Shown here in pieces: positions 1-9,013 of a stretch of 64,000 bases of DNA. The notes below the pieces were generated by a model that was given only the letters and a program-made list of their open reading frames with translations, was not told the origin of the DNA and did no database searches. Both the position numbers and the translations under genes were made by a program. Position 1 is the first letter of the stretch. Every line of letters starts with the position of its first letter. Origin of the DNA: Pseudomonadota bacterium (GTDB lineage: Bacteria; Pseudomonadota; Alphaproteobacteria; Rhizobiales; Rhizobiaceae); contig JAEXYH010000099.1 of assembly GCA_023451735.1 (NCBI GenBank), positions 67,672 to 131,671 on the forward strand. Reading direction: 5' to 3'.

Positions 1-864
1 GCCGCCGCTGGTAATATCGGAATACTCTCCCAGGATCGTCAGTTGCGTATCGCGATCATCCGATCGGAATGTCACCGCAGGAGCGATATAAATGCGATCA
101 TTTTTTGCTGCGATGAACTGTGTGTCGGCATTCCGGGCCAGACCGGTAATGCGGTAGAGAATGTTGTCATTGTCTCCAACCGGACCTGACGAATCAAAAT
201 TCACCTGGCGACGATCGAAGTTGCCGAGTTGGCCTTCAACTTCGTTGAACCGCTCATCGGTCGGGCGCTTCGAAACCACATTCACCAGGCCACCGGGAGA
301 TCCTCCGCCATAAAGAACAGAACTCGGTCCTTTGAGAATGCTGACAGCTTCAAGCCCATATGGTTCCTTGCGGGCAACCGAGAAGTTGCCGCCGATGTCA
401 CGCAGCCCATCCCGGTAGTATCCGTTGCTCGTAACGTTGAAGCCACGGATGAATACCGTGTCGAAACGTGGATCGAAACCGTAGACACCTGTACGCACAC
501 CGGAGCTGTAATTGGCCGCCTGAACCAGGCTCTGGACGTTGCGGTCTTCGAGCTCTTTGCGGGATATGATCGATATCGACTGGGGCACTTTGGCAAGGTC
601 GGCGTCGGTTTTCGTTCCGATAGTCGCTGACTGGCCGACATAACCGTCTGCTCTGACCGCGCTGGTTGCGCTGCTACCCGGGGTAACGCTGTCGCCAGTC
701 AGGACAATCGGTGCAAGAGTGGTATCCGAGTGCGCACCGGAGACATCTTGGCTTATCGCAAAGGTAGGCGTCAACGTGAACAGCGCCGTACAACCAAGGA
801 GGAATCTGTTTCTGCAGCGCTTGTAGGTCTGGCTCGAAATCCTGCTCGTCTGTTTCATGTCCAT
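1..864 (-). CDS. TonB-dependent siderophore receptor, N-terminal part (runs off left edge)
   Basis: Outer-membrane receptor that would import a ferric siderophore with energy from TonB. Reading the minus strand from 864 gives 288 codons that stay open to the window edge, so the C-terminal beta-barrel lies outside. The start region has in-frame ATGs at 879, 864 and 858; 864 is chosen because a weak GGAA lies upstream. A Sec signal peptide (basic start, FLLGCTALFTLTPTFA core) is followed by a TonB-box-like stretch (TLAPIVLTG) and then the plug domain: PQSISIISRKEL, a VFIRGF motif, and LKGPSSVLYGGGSPGGLVN, all typical of the TonB-siderophore family. The siderophore cannot be told from the plug. 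No regulator adjoins it inside the window, and I did not find a convincing Fur, Irr or RirA site upstream. Confidence 0.9.
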   Translation of the reverse strand, partial: MDMKQTSRISSQTYKRCRNRFLLGCTALFTLTPTFAISQDVSGAHSDTTLAPIVLTGDSVTPGSSATSAVRADGYVGQSATIGTKTDADLAKVPQSISIISRKELEDRNVQSLVQAANYSSGVRTGVYGFDPRFDTVFIRGFNVTSNGYYRDGLRDIGGNFSVARKEPYGLEAVSILKGPSSVLYGGGSPGGLVNVVSKRPTDERFNEVEGQLGNFDRRQVNFDSSGPVGDNDNILYRITGLARNADTQFIAAKNDRIYIAPAVTFRSDDRDTQLTILGEYSDITSGG

Positions 865-879
865 ATCATTTTCCGTCAT

Positions 880-1618
880 AGGTTCGATGGCCAAGGGCTT
901 TCAAATCGAATGCCGCAACCGATGTCTGGCGGGAAACATGACACGCACCTGCCAACGACTGCCGAGCGAACCTCGCGTTCAATCAGCCGAAAGCAGAACC
1001 AATCCGTCCCCGGCTGGCGTTTAACCTGAGTATCAATGTCCGGTATTGTAGATATTCCGATTTTTTGTAAAAACAGGTCGAAGGCCGAACGAGGGCCTTG
1101 ATCGGTTCAGAACCGGAACTCAATCAACGAGTCCTTGACCGCATCATACCGTCGGCGACGGATGTGAGTGGAGGCTGGCCTTAATGGCGATCTCTATATA
1201 TGGCGACATTGGCGCTTGACATGACAGTCCGTGCGACTGATCTGCCTTGAAAAGCAAGCACCTCTCTTTGACCACGTCGTCCTACGACGGCTTCCGTGTC
1301 TGTCCCCTAGGCATGTGTTACTCCCACAATACTCGCGGGATGGCCGCATCCCTTTCGACATCAGCACAGCCAGAGGTCTCAATTCCAATGGGTTTTCTAC
1401 TCTGTACGGCAGGTGACGTTGATTGGCTTGTGCGGCTGCCGCGAGAGTGACACTTCGCGGCGCAACCTAAAAAAAGATGAGCCGTAAATGGGAAGGCGAC
1501 CATTACAGACGGGAATGCTCAGCCTGATGACGAGAAAATTCCGAACCGTTTCTTAGTTTCTCGATCGTGTGCTCTTCAGCTTCGTGCGCTTGCAACGCTG
1601 TACCAGTATAAATATCCC
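880..1618. other. Intergenic stretch, no gene supported
   Basis: About 740 bases between the divergent receptor gene and the LacI-led operon. Several short open frames exist on both strands around 1194-1503, but they overlap each other, have no ribosome binding sites, and none resembles a known family. I see no clear repeat or RNA gene here. It presumably holds the promoter of the receptor gene and upstream promoter elements of the LacI operon. Confidence 0.5.
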
Positions 1619-1675
1619 TTGACAGATAGCTCAGCTGCCGTGCTAATGCGTATTAACAGCTAATACGCATTAGCA
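1619..1675 (+). promoter_or_regulatory. Candidate promoter with paired LacI-type operators
   Basis: A perfect 15-bp inverted repeat, TGCTAATGCGTATTA (1641-1655) and its exact reverse complement (1661-1675), is separated by 5 bases. Each arm contains a near-palindrome centred on CG (TAATGCGTATTA at 1644-1655, TAATACGCATTA at 1661-1672), the layout expected of a LacI-family operator, with centres 17 bp apart. A TTGACA hexamer at 1619-1624 could be the -35 box, which would put the dyad over the -10 and start region. It ends 28 bases before the preferred start of the LacI-family gene, suggesting autoregulation of the operon. A simple RNA hairpin is the alternative. Confidence 0.6.
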
Positions 1676-1703
1676 GATTTCCGGATGCTTGGGAGGGCGT
1701 CGC

Positions 1704-2750
1704 GTGACAGGCCACAAGCGGCTTACCCAGAACGATATTGCGAAGCTTGCCGGCGTCAGCCAGGCCACGGTTTCGCTTGTCCTGAACGGGGCGCCGACAG
1801 CGCTGGCACGAATCCCTGCCGAAACCCGCGAACGCGTACAGGCTGTCATCCGCACGACCGGCTATGTCGCCGACCCGATCGCCAGACGAATGGCGAAGGG
1901 GCTAAACCGCATCCTCGGCGTCTTCACCTACGAGCCGGCCTTTCCGAGCGCACAAGCGGACTTCTTCACGCCTTTCCTGCTCGGCATCGAAGAGGAGGCG
2001 CAGCAGCAGAACTACGATCTCCTGCTGCTGACGAGCGCCGGCGTCGGCAATAACCGCAAGATATTTTCCGAGAACAACAGGCTCCGCATCGCCGACGGCT
2101 GCCTCGTGCTCGGCCGCGAATTCGACCGCGAGGAACTCACCCGGCTGGTGGCGGAGGATTACCCGTTCGTGGCGATCGGCCGTCGTGACGATGCCGGCGC
2201 GCCGGTTCCCTATGTCGGTGGCGACTATGCGGCCGGCACCCGGCAGCTCGTCGAGAAGGCCGTTTCGCTCGGCCATTCGAAGCTTGCCTATGTCGGTCCG
2301 GAAGGCCCGGCCGAATCCATTGCCGATCGCTGGCGGGGTTTCGGTTCTGCGCTGGGAGAGGGGCCGGAGCTTGTCCTGCATGTCGATGCCGTCAACCGGC
2401 CGGCCGGCGAGATCCTCGAGCGGATCGTGTCGAGCGGTGCGACGGCGGCTTTCTTCATCGAACTGGCGGATGCCGTGCGCGTCGAGGCCGCGGCGCGCGA
2501 GCGCGGGCTTTCAATACCGCAGGATTTCTCGATGGTCGTGCTTGGAAGCCATATCCGCGCCGGCCGCAGCCCGGTGCGGTTCACCTCCTACGACATTCCG
2601 CGCGAAGAGATGGGGCGGCAGGCGACGGCCATGCTGGTGAACCGCATCGAAACCGGTAGCGCCGGCAGCCAGATCCTTCTTACCTGCGAGCCCGTTGAGG
2701 GTGAAACACTGGGACCCCGTTCCTCGGGGCTAGCGAAAAAACGCCAATAG
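1704..2750 (+). CDS. LacI-family transcriptional regulator
   Basis: Cytoplasmic DNA-binding repressor of about 348 residues, normal for the family. The N terminus has the LacI helix-turn-helix (NDIAKLAGVSQATVSLVLNG) followed by the hinge and a periplasmic-binding-protein-like effector domain, so it should sense a small sugar-like ligand. A GTG at 1704 is preferred because GGGAGGG sits 6 bases upstream at 1691-1697; a TTG at 1689 is the longer alternative and would begin inside this element. It is the first gene of a module with an FAD oxidoreductase and a sugar-type ABC transporter, all on the same strand with short gaps, so it most likely controls them. The paired dyad at 1641-1675 is a good candidate for its own operator. 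The ligand is unknown. Confidence 0.9.
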   Translation: MTGHKRLTQNDIAKLAGVSQATVSLVLNGAPTALARIPAETRERVQAVIRTTGYVADPIARRMAKGLNRILGVFTYEPAFPSAQADFFTPFLLGIEEEAQQQNYDLLLLTSAGVGNNRKIFSENNRLRIADGCLVLGREFDREELTRLVAEDYPFVAIGRRDDAGAPVPYVGGDYAAGTRQLVEKAVSLGHSKLAYVGPEGPAESIADRWRGFGSALGEGPELVLHVDAVNRPAGEILERIVSSGATAAFFIELADAVRVEAAARERGLSIPQDFSMVVLGSHIRAGRSPVRFTSYDIPREEMGRQATAMLVNRIETGSAGSQILLTCEPVEGETLGPRSSGLAKKRQ

Positions 2751-2767
2751 AAAACGGATGTAATGAC

Positions 2768-4378
2768 GTGAAAGAGATGCGAGCGGATATTCTTGTCGTT
2801 GGTGGCGGGCTTGGTGGCGTTGCGGCGGCACTTGGTGCGGCACGGGCGGGGCGTCGCGTGATCATGACCGAGGAATATGACTGGATCGGCGGTCAGCTGA
2901 CCAGCCAGGCGGTTCCTTCGGACGAGCACAGCTGGGTTGAACAGTTCGGTATTACTCGTTCCTACCGGAAGCTGCGCAACGGCGTTCGGCAATATTACCG
3001 AGACCATTATCCGTTGACTGAAGGCGCGCGCGCCTGGGACGATCTCAATCCCGGCGGCGGCTGGGTGAGCCGTGTCTGCGCCGAACCGCGTGTCAGCCTG
3101 GCGGTGATGGAAAGCATGCTGATGCCGTATATCGGCGCGGACCGGCTGACCGTGCTCAAACCCTACCGGCCGGTCGCGGCCGATGTGGAGGGCGATACGG
3201 TTCGCTCCGTCACTGTGCGCCATCGCGATACGGGTGCCGAGATCGTCATTTCCGCCGACTACATTCTCGATGCAACGGAGCTCGGCGATCTCCTGCCGAT
3301 GACGGGCACGGAATATGCCAAGGGTTTCGAGGCGCAGTCCGATACCGGCGAGCCAAGCGCACCGGGCGAGGCGCAGCCCGACAACGTGCAGGCGGTGTCG
3401 ATCTGCTTTGCGATCGACCATGTCGATGGCGACCAGACGATCGACAAGCCGGATAATTATGACTACTGGCGCAAGTACGAGCCGCATTTCTGGGGTGGTC
3501 CGCTGCTCGGCTTCACGGCACCGCATCCGCGCACGCTCGAGCATACGACGCGCTCCTTCACGCCGAACCCGGACGATGATCCGCTTCTGGTGGATGCCGA
3601 CCAGCGCAAGGGCGGGGGCGATGAAAACCTCTGGATCTTCCGGCGCATCGCGGCGCGCAGGAATTTCGCGCCCGGGTTTTATCAGTCCGACATCTGCCTC
3701 GTGAACTGGCCGATGATCGACTACATGGACGGGACGATCATCGATGTTTCGGAAGAGGAAAAGGCGCGGCACCTGAAGGCCGCCGCCGACCTTTCCTACT
3801 CGGTCTTCTACTGGCTGCAGACAGAGGCGCCGCGCCTCGACGGCGGACAGGGGTTCTGTGGCCTGCGCCTGCGCGGCGACATCACCGGCACCGATCACGG
3901 CCTCGCCATGGCGCCTTACGTGCGCGAAGGCCGTCGCATCAAGCCGGTCACCCGGATCGTCGAGCAGGACCTGTCGCACACGGTGCGGGGCGACAAGGGC
4001 GCGGTACGCTATCGCGACAGCGTCGGCATCGGCATGTATCGCATCGATCTGCACCCTTCGACCGGCGGTGACAACTATGTGGACGTTCCGTCCTGCCCGT
4101 TCGAGATTCCGCTCGGTTCGCTTTTGCCGCAGCGGGTGAAGAACCTCATCCCGGCCGGAAAGAACATCGGCACGACGCACATCACCAATGGCTGCTACCG
4201 GCTGCATCCCGTCGAATGGAACGTCGGCGAGGTCGCAGGCATGCTCGCCTCATACTGCCTCGAGCGGGGACTGACGCCGCATCAAGTGCAAGCGCAGGAC
4301 AAGCATCTTCATGATTTCCAGGCGGCGCTGACCCGCGAGGGTATTGAAATACGGTGGCCGGATATCGCGGCCTACTGA
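2768..4378 (+). CDS. FAD-dependent oxidoreductase (FAD_oxidored family)
   Basis: 536-residue flavoprotein. The dinucleotide-binding motif VVGGGLGGVAAALGAARAGR lies near residues 10-30, followed by an acidic residue in MTEEYDWIGGQ that should contact the FAD ribose. The remainder matches the FAD_oxidored type (PF12831), whose members oxidise or hydrate poorly defined substrates. There is no signal peptide, so it acts in the cytoplasm. It begins 17 bases after the LacI-type regulator and precedes the binding-protein gene, so it is probably the first catabolic step for whatever the transporter imports. The substrate is not identifiable. Several long open frames on the opposite strand over this gene are shadows. 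Confidence 0.85.
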   Translation: MKEMRADILVVGGGLGGVAAALGAARAGRRVIMTEEYDWIGGQLTSQAVPSDEHSWVEQFGITRSYRKLRNGVRQYYRDHYPLTEGARAWDDLNPGGGWVSRVCAEPRVSLAVMESMLMPYIGADRLTVLKPYRPVAADVEGDTVRSVTVRHRDTGAEIVISADYILDATELGDLLPMTGTEYAKGFEAQSDTGEPSAPGEAQPDNVQAVSICFAIDHVDGDQTIDKPDNYDYWRKYEPHFWGGPLLGFTAPHPRTLEHTTRSFTPNPDDDPLLVDADQRKGGGDENLWIFRRIAARRNFAPGFYQSDICLVNWPMIDYMDGTIIDVSEEEKARHLKAAADLSYSVFYWLQTEAPRLDGGQGFCGLRLRGDITGTDHGLAMAPYVREGRRIKPVTRIVEQDLSHTVRGDKGAVRYRDSVGIGMYRIDLHPSTGGDNYVDVPSCPFEIPLGSLLPQRVKNLIPAGKNIGTTHITNGCYRLHPVEWNVGEVAGMLASYCLERGLTPHQVQAQDKHLHDFQAALTREGIEIRWPDIAAY

Positions 4379-4406
4379 TCATTCCATCTTTGGAGGAGGA
4401 CCGGGA

Positions 4407-5678
4407 ATGCTTCACTACAGGAACTTGAAATCGACGGCCTGCGCATTGGCCGTCATCGGATCGTTCACCTGGGGCGGTGCTGCCCATGCACAGGACGCGG
4501 TCAACCTGCGCATGACGATCTGGAGCGCCAACGAGGCGCATCTGAAACGGTTCAACGAGATCGCGGCGGGTTTCAAACAGGAGCATCCGAACGTCACCGT
4601 CACCTACGAGTCGCTGCCGTTCGAAACCTATACGACGGCGCTGACGACCCAGATTGCCGGCGGCAATGCGCCGGACATGGCCTGGATCTTCGAGACCTCG
4701 GCCTATGATTTCGTCACGTCCGGGGCGCTCTATCCGCTGAGCGACACGCTAAAGGCGGCGGAAGGCTACAATCTCGAAGAGGTGAGCGCCGGGGCTACCG
4801 AGCGCTGGATGCAGGACGGCACGCTCTATGCCTATCCGTTCTCGACATCGCCGTTTGCGATGTTCGTCAACAACGATCTCGTCAAAGCCGCCGGTGCCAA
4901 GACCCCGGCCGACATGATCGTAGCCGGCGAATGGACCTGGGACAATGCCATCGCCACGGCTTCGGCGGTCGCGAAGTCGGGCAAGGGCGGGCTCGTCGTC
5001 CGCGACTTCAACTACCAGGCCTGGCAGTACCTGACCTCGGTGTGGAACGGCTGGGGCGCGTCGCCCTGGAGCGAGGACGGCAAGACCTGCACCATGGCGG
5101 AAAAGCCGATGGCGGATGCGCTTTCCTTCATCCACGACGCGGTATTCACCAAGAAAGCGATGCCCGGACCCGGCGAGACGGTCGATTTCTTCGCCGGCAA
5201 TGCGGCGATGACGATCACCCAGATCAGCCGCGCTTCGCTCCTGCCGAAGGACAAGCCGTTCAACTGGGATCTGGTGCCGCTGCCGAAGGGACCGGCGGGT
5301 GAGTACGCACTGATCGGCCAGGCGGGCGTCGGTGTGATGCAGTCGGGCAAGAATGCCGAGACGGCTGCGGAATTCGTCGCCTACATGACCAATCCGGAAA
5401 ACTCGGCCAAACTCAGCCAGTTCTTCCCCTCGGCCCGCAAGGCCTTGTTGAATGCCGAGGTGCTGAAGAAGACCAATCCGCTACTCTCCGAAGAGCAGAT
5501 CGAGAAGGTCGTCATTTCCGGCATCGCCACCGGCAAGGTCATGCCCGGCCATACCGGCTTTGCCCAGATCCAGCAGATGGTGCGCTCCAATCTCGACGCC
5601 GTCTGGCGTCCGGAAGCCGACTTAGCCGGTACGCTCCAGAAAATCTGCGGCCAGATCGGGCCGCTTCTGAAGCGCTGA
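4407..5678 (+). CDS. Sugar ABC transporter substrate-binding protein (family 1)
   Basis: Periplasmic binding protein of about 423 residues. The start at 4407 follows a GGAGGA element at 4392-4397; an in-frame start further upstream would overlap the preceding gene and lacks a site. A signal peptide ends at the GGAAHA-QD junction. The mature part has the MalE/UgpB-type pattern of a family 1 extracellular solute-binding protein (FNEIAAGFKQEHPNVTV, then GGNAPDMAW). It should deliver a sugar, oligosaccharide or related polyol to the two permeases that follow 10 bases downstream. The ligand is unknown. The preceding FAD oxidoreductase suggests the ligand is oxidised after uptake. Confidence 0.9.
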   Translation: MLHYRNLKSTACALAVIGSFTWGGAAHAQDAVNLRMTIWSANEAHLKRFNEIAAGFKQEHPNVTVTYESLPFETYTTALTTQIAGGNAPDMAWIFETSAYDFVTSGALYPLSDTLKAAEGYNLEEVSAGATERWMQDGTLYAYPFSTSPFAMFVNNDLVKAAGAKTPADMIVAGEWTWDNAIATASAVAKSGKGGLVVRDFNYQAWQYLTSVWNGWGASPWSEDGKTCTMAEKPMADALSFIHDAVFTKKAMPGPGETVDFFAGNAAMTITQISRASLLPKDKPFNWDLVPLPKGPAGEYALIGQAGVGVMQSGKNAETAAEFVAYMTNPENSAKLSQFFPSARKALLNAEVLKKTNPLLSEEQIEKVVISGIATGKVMPGHTGFAQIQQMVRSNLDAVWRPEADLAGTLQKICGQIGPLLKR

Positions 5679-5688
5679 GGAGGGCGCC

Positions 5689-6621
5689 ATGGCTGTCGCA
5701 CAGGAAAACGCTTATCCGGAAGGCCGCTCCTCGTCGCCGTTCTGGACCATCGCCCGGCGCGACAGCCTCGCCGGCTTCCTTTTCATCGCCCCGCAACTGA
5801 TCGGCATCATCGCCTTCGTGCTGATCCCGCTCGGGCTGGTCTTCTGGTATTCACTGCACGAGTGGAACGTGCTGGCCAACACATTCACCTATACCGGCGC
5901 GCAGAACTACCGGATGCTGATCGAGGACGAGAGCCTTGTCGAAGTGCTCGGTGCGACGGCGATCTTCTCGGCCGGGCTCGTCGTCATGAACATGTCGCTC
6001 GCCCTGCTGCTCGCGGTTCTGCTGAACCAGAAGCTTGCCGGCATCGCGATCTTCCGCACGCTGTTCTTCTCGCCGGTCGTCGTGTCGCTGGTTGCCTGGA
6101 CGATCGTCTGGGGTTTCCTCTTGCAGAAGAACGGCGGCATCAACGGAATGCTGCTGATGGTCGGCATCGAAGGGCCGAATTGGCTGCGTGAGGAGACGAC
6201 CGCGATGATCTCGGTGATCGTCGTGCAGGTGTTCAAGAATGTCGGACTGAACATGATCCTGTTCCTGGCCGCGCTGCAGGGCGTGCCGAAGGAGCTTTAC
6301 GAAGCTGCCCGCATCGACGGCGCGCCGGCCTTCAAGCAGTTCCGCCGCATCACCCTGCCGCTGATCAGCCCCACGATCCTGCTGACCTCGATCATCACCA
6401 TCGTCGGCTCGCTGCAGGTCTTCGCCCAGATCGCGGTGCTGACCCAGGGAGGGCCAGGGCTGTCGACCACCGTGCTGGTCTATTACCTCTACCAGCAGGC
6501 CTTCCAATTCCATTTCTTCGGCTACGGCTCGACGCTGTCCATCCTGCTGTTTGCGATCGTCGCGGTGCTGACCTTCGCCCAGTGGCAGATGCGCAAGAGG
6601 ATCGTCTTTTATGAAAGCTGA
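5689..6621 (+). CDS. Sugar ABC transporter permease (MalF/UgpA type)
   Basis: 310-residue inner-membrane protein, hydrophobic throughout with about six membrane spans. The cytoplasmic EAA loop that docks on the ATPase reads EAARIDGAPAFKQFRRITLP near residue 205, typical of the MalF-like CUT1 subfamily. It follows the binding protein by 10 bases, with GGAGGG just before the ATG, and overlaps the next permease by 11 bases, so the two are translationally coupled. It forms the channel with its partner and would move the same sugar-like ligand. Confidence 0.92.
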   Translation: MAVAQENAYPEGRSSSPFWTIARRDSLAGFLFIAPQLIGIIAFVLIPLGLVFWYSLHEWNVLANTFTYTGAQNYRMLIEDESLVEVLGATAIFSAGLVVMNMSLALLLAVLLNQKLAGIAIFRTLFFSPVVVSLVAWTIVWGFLLQKNGGINGMLLMVGIEGPNWLREETTAMISVIVVQVFKNVGLNMILFLAALQGVPKELYEAARIDGAPAFKQFRRITLPLISPTILLTSIITIVGSLQVFAQIAVLTQGGPGLSTTVLVYYLYQQAFQFHFFGYGSTLSILLFAIVAVLTFAQWQMRKRIVFYES

Positions 6622-7453
6622 CCTTCCCCCCCGCATGAGGACGGCGCTCTACGGGCTGATGTGCGTGCTGCTGATCCCCTTCGTCTTTCCGACGTGGTGG
6701 ATGGTGACATCCTCGATCAAGCCGATCAGCGACATATTCGCCTTTCCGCCGCAGCTTATCCCGCAGAACTACGACTGGACGACCTACGCCAAGGTTTTCG
6801 AGCTGCAGCCCTTCGTGCGGCAATACTGGAATTCCGCCTATATCGCCGCCCTCGTGACTGTCGGCACGATGGTCGTCTCGTCGATGGCAGGCTATGCCTT
6901 TGCGCGGATCCGCTTCCCCTATGCCAACACGATCTTCATGATTGTGTTGCTCGGTCTCTTGATCCCGTCGGAAGTCACGATCGTGCCGCTATTCCAAATG
7001 TTCCTGAAGGCCGGCATGGTCAACACCCACTGGCCGCTGATCCTGGTGCCGATCTTTGGCGCGCCGAGCGTGTTCGCCACTTTCGTCATGCGGCAGTTCT
7101 TCGTGACCCTGCCGGTCGAACTGGAGGAGGCGGCGCGCGTCGACGGTCTCGGTCGCTTCAAGATCTTCCGCAAGATCGCGCTGCCTCTGGCCAAGCCGGC
7201 GCTGGCCTCAGTGGCGATCTTCACATTCCTGCACTCCTGGAACCTGTTTCTCGAACCGATCGTGTTCCTTTCCAGCGCCGAGATGTTCACGCTGCCGCAG
7301 GCGCTGACCCAGTACACCGACGCCTATGGCGGGCCGATGTGGAACATCCAACTCGCCGCCGCCACGCTTACGGCATTGCCCGTCCTCATCGTCTTCGTGA
7401 TTGCCCAGAAGCAGTTCGTCGAAGGCCTCGCCAATACCGGCCTTAAAGGCTGA
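6611..7453 (+). CDS. Sugar ABC transporter permease (MalG/UgpE type)
   Basis: 280-residue inner-membrane permease and partner of the preceding MalF-like protein, which it overlaps by 11 bases. The EAA loop reads EEAARVDGLGRFKIFRKIAL near residue 170, as in MalG-like proteins. Several membrane segments are evident, the first near residues 14-32 and the last close to the C terminus (ALPVLIVFVIAQKQFVEGL). It completes the CUT1-type channel. Its gene ends 16 bases before the ATPase start. Confidence 0.92.
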   Translation: MKADLPPRMRTALYGLMCVLLIPFVFPTWWMVTSSIKPISDIFAFPPQLIPQNYDWTTYAKVFELQPFVRQYWNSAYIAALVTVGTMVVSSMAGYAFARIRFPYANTIFMIVLLGLLIPSEVTIVPLFQMFLKAGMVNTHWPLILVPIFGAPSVFATFVMRQFFVTLPVELEEAARVDGLGRFKIFRKIALPLAKPALASVAIFTFLHSWNLFLEPIVFLSSAEMFTLPQALTQYTDAYGGPMWNIQLAAATLTALPVLIVFVIAQKQFVEGLANTGLKG

Positions 7454-7469
7454 GCAACCGGATCAGATC

Positions 7470-8534
7470 ATGGCAGACGTCACCCTCTCCGACATTCGCA
7501 AGAGCTATGGCGCGGTGAAGACCATTCACGGCGTTGACCTCGACATCAGGGACGGCGAGTTCGTCGTCCTCGTGGGGCCGTCCGGCTGCGGCAAGTCCAC
7601 TCTCCTCAGAATGGTAGCGGGCCTCGAGACGATTACTGACGGCACACTGAAAATCGGTGACCGGAGAGTAAACGATCTCGATCCCAAGGATCGCGACATC
7701 GCTATGGTGTTCCAGTCCTACGCGCTCTATCCGCATATGACGGTGGCGACGAATATGGGCTTCTCGCTGGAGCATCGCGGTGCCAGCAAGGCGGAAATCA
7801 CCGAGCGGGTGAACTGGGCGGCTGGCATACTGGGCCTTACCAATCTTCTCGATCGCTATCCGCGCCAGCTCTCCGGTGGCCAGCGGCAACGTGTTGCAAT
7901 GGGCCGCGCGATCGTGCGCAATCCGCAGGTGTTTCTGTTCGATGAGCCATTGTCGAACCTCGACGCGAAGCTGCGTGTCGTAATGCGCGGCGAGATCAAA
8001 GCGCTACACCAGAAGTTGCAGACGACGACAATCTACGTCACCCACGACCAGGTGGAAGCGATGACCATGGCCGACAGGATCGTCGTGCTGAACGGCGGCA
8101 GAGTCGAGCAGATCGGCGCGCCGCTCGATCTCTACGATCGTCCGGCCAACCAGTTCGTTGCCGGTTTCATCGGCTCGCCTTCAATGAATTTCCTCACCGG
8201 CACGGTAACCGAGCAGGGTTTCCAGACATCGGGCGTTGTCATGCCCCTGCCGGCGTCGACAAACACCATCGTAGGGCAGGCTGCCGTGTACGGCATTCGT
8301 CCAGAACACTTTCGATTGAATGACCATGCCGGCCACGCGAGTGTTCCTGCCGAAATCGTGCTCATCGAGCCGATGGGGCCGGAGACCCAAGTGACGATGA
8401 GGTTAGGGGATACCCAAGTGACTGGCGTCTTCCGTGAGCGGATCAATGGTGCGCCTGGCGATGTGATACATGTCTCGCCGGATCTCGGCGCCATTCATCT
8501 TTTTTCCAAAGAAGGCAGTACTCGGCTGAACTGA
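7470..8534 (+). CDS. Sugar ABC transporter ATP-binding protein (UgpC/MalK type)
   Basis: About 354 residues, the usual size for MalK/UgpC. All ATPase motifs are present in order: Walker A GPSGCGKST, signature LSGGQRQR, Walker B VFLFDEPLSNLD and H-loop VTHDQVEAM. A C-terminal OB-fold regulatory region follows from about residue 240. The start at 7470 (MADVTLSDIRKSYG) gives the standard family N terminus; an upstream in-frame start would lie inside the permease gene. It powers the transporter of this module. Codon use in the last third looks slightly less GC-biased than in the genes before it. Nothing recognisable follows in the same operon. Confidence 0.93.
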   Translation: MADVTLSDIRKSYGAVKTIHGVDLDIRDGEFVVLVGPSGCGKSTLLRMVAGLETITDGTLKIGDRRVNDLDPKDRDIAMVFQSYALYPHMTVATNMGFSLEHRGASKAEITERVNWAAGILGLTNLLDRYPRQLSGGQRQRVAMGRAIVRNPQVFLFDEPLSNLDAKLRVVMRGEIKALHQKLQTTTIYVTHDQVEAMTMADRIVVLNGGRVEQIGAPLDLYDRPANQFVAGFIGSPSMNFLTGTVTEQGFQTSGVVMPLPASTNTIVGQAAVYGIRPEHFRLNDHAGHASVPAEIVLIEPMGPETQVTMRLGDTQVTGVFRERINGAPGDVIHVSPDLGAIHLFSKEGSTRLN

Positions 8535-9013
8535 AACTGCGTGTTATGGATCGGCTTGGCCTATTCCCCTGAAATTCATGGCATAACTCCAGATATTATC
8601 GCCCCCTCCGCGGGTCAATCTGCTTCGGCGAAGCCATACAACCCCTTTGGCTTGCCGGTGCCATTCTCGATTGATCGAAACATCAACGAAGGCATTTCAG
8701 GCATCCATGCTTCTCAGTTGCGGCGGATGCCATGACCATCCGTCCGCTTGCATCGAATGACCGGAGTCTCAACAACTTAGCGAATTCCCAGGCTAAGGTC
8801 GGTGGTTCGATTTCGCTCAGGCCTTTGGGCTCGTAGGTCCGCACATTCTGATGGTTGGTTCGGCATTTGTGCCAGCGAGATAGGCAGCCAACCTATTGCG
8901 TTGTATTAAAAAATTCAGTTCGTTAGAGCCAGTAAAAATTGAAGCAGGATGGCAGGCGTAGCCGCCGGCACTGATCGCGATTGATAGATAATCTGGTGAA
9001 CGGAGGTCCCATT
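8535..9013. other. Intergenic stretch, no gene supported
   Basis: About 480 bases with lower GC than the flanking operon. An open frame of 64 codons at 8541-8735 has no ribosome binding site and no family resemblance, so it is not called. No strong terminator was seen after the ATPase gene. The region just before 9013 carries the GGAGGT site of the following LysR gene. Confidence 0.5.

Noticed and set aside
1194..1503. Cluster of short overlapping frames on both strands
   Set aside because: Mutually overlapping, no start signals, no family resemblance.
2588..4207. 539-codon open frame on the minus strand
   Set aside because: It lies fully opposite the FAD oxidoreductase gene, is rich in Arg, His and Asp as antisense frames in GC-rich DNA are, and resembles no family.
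8541..8735. 64-codon frame after the sugar ATPase gene
   Set aside because: No ribosome binding site and no recognisable domain.
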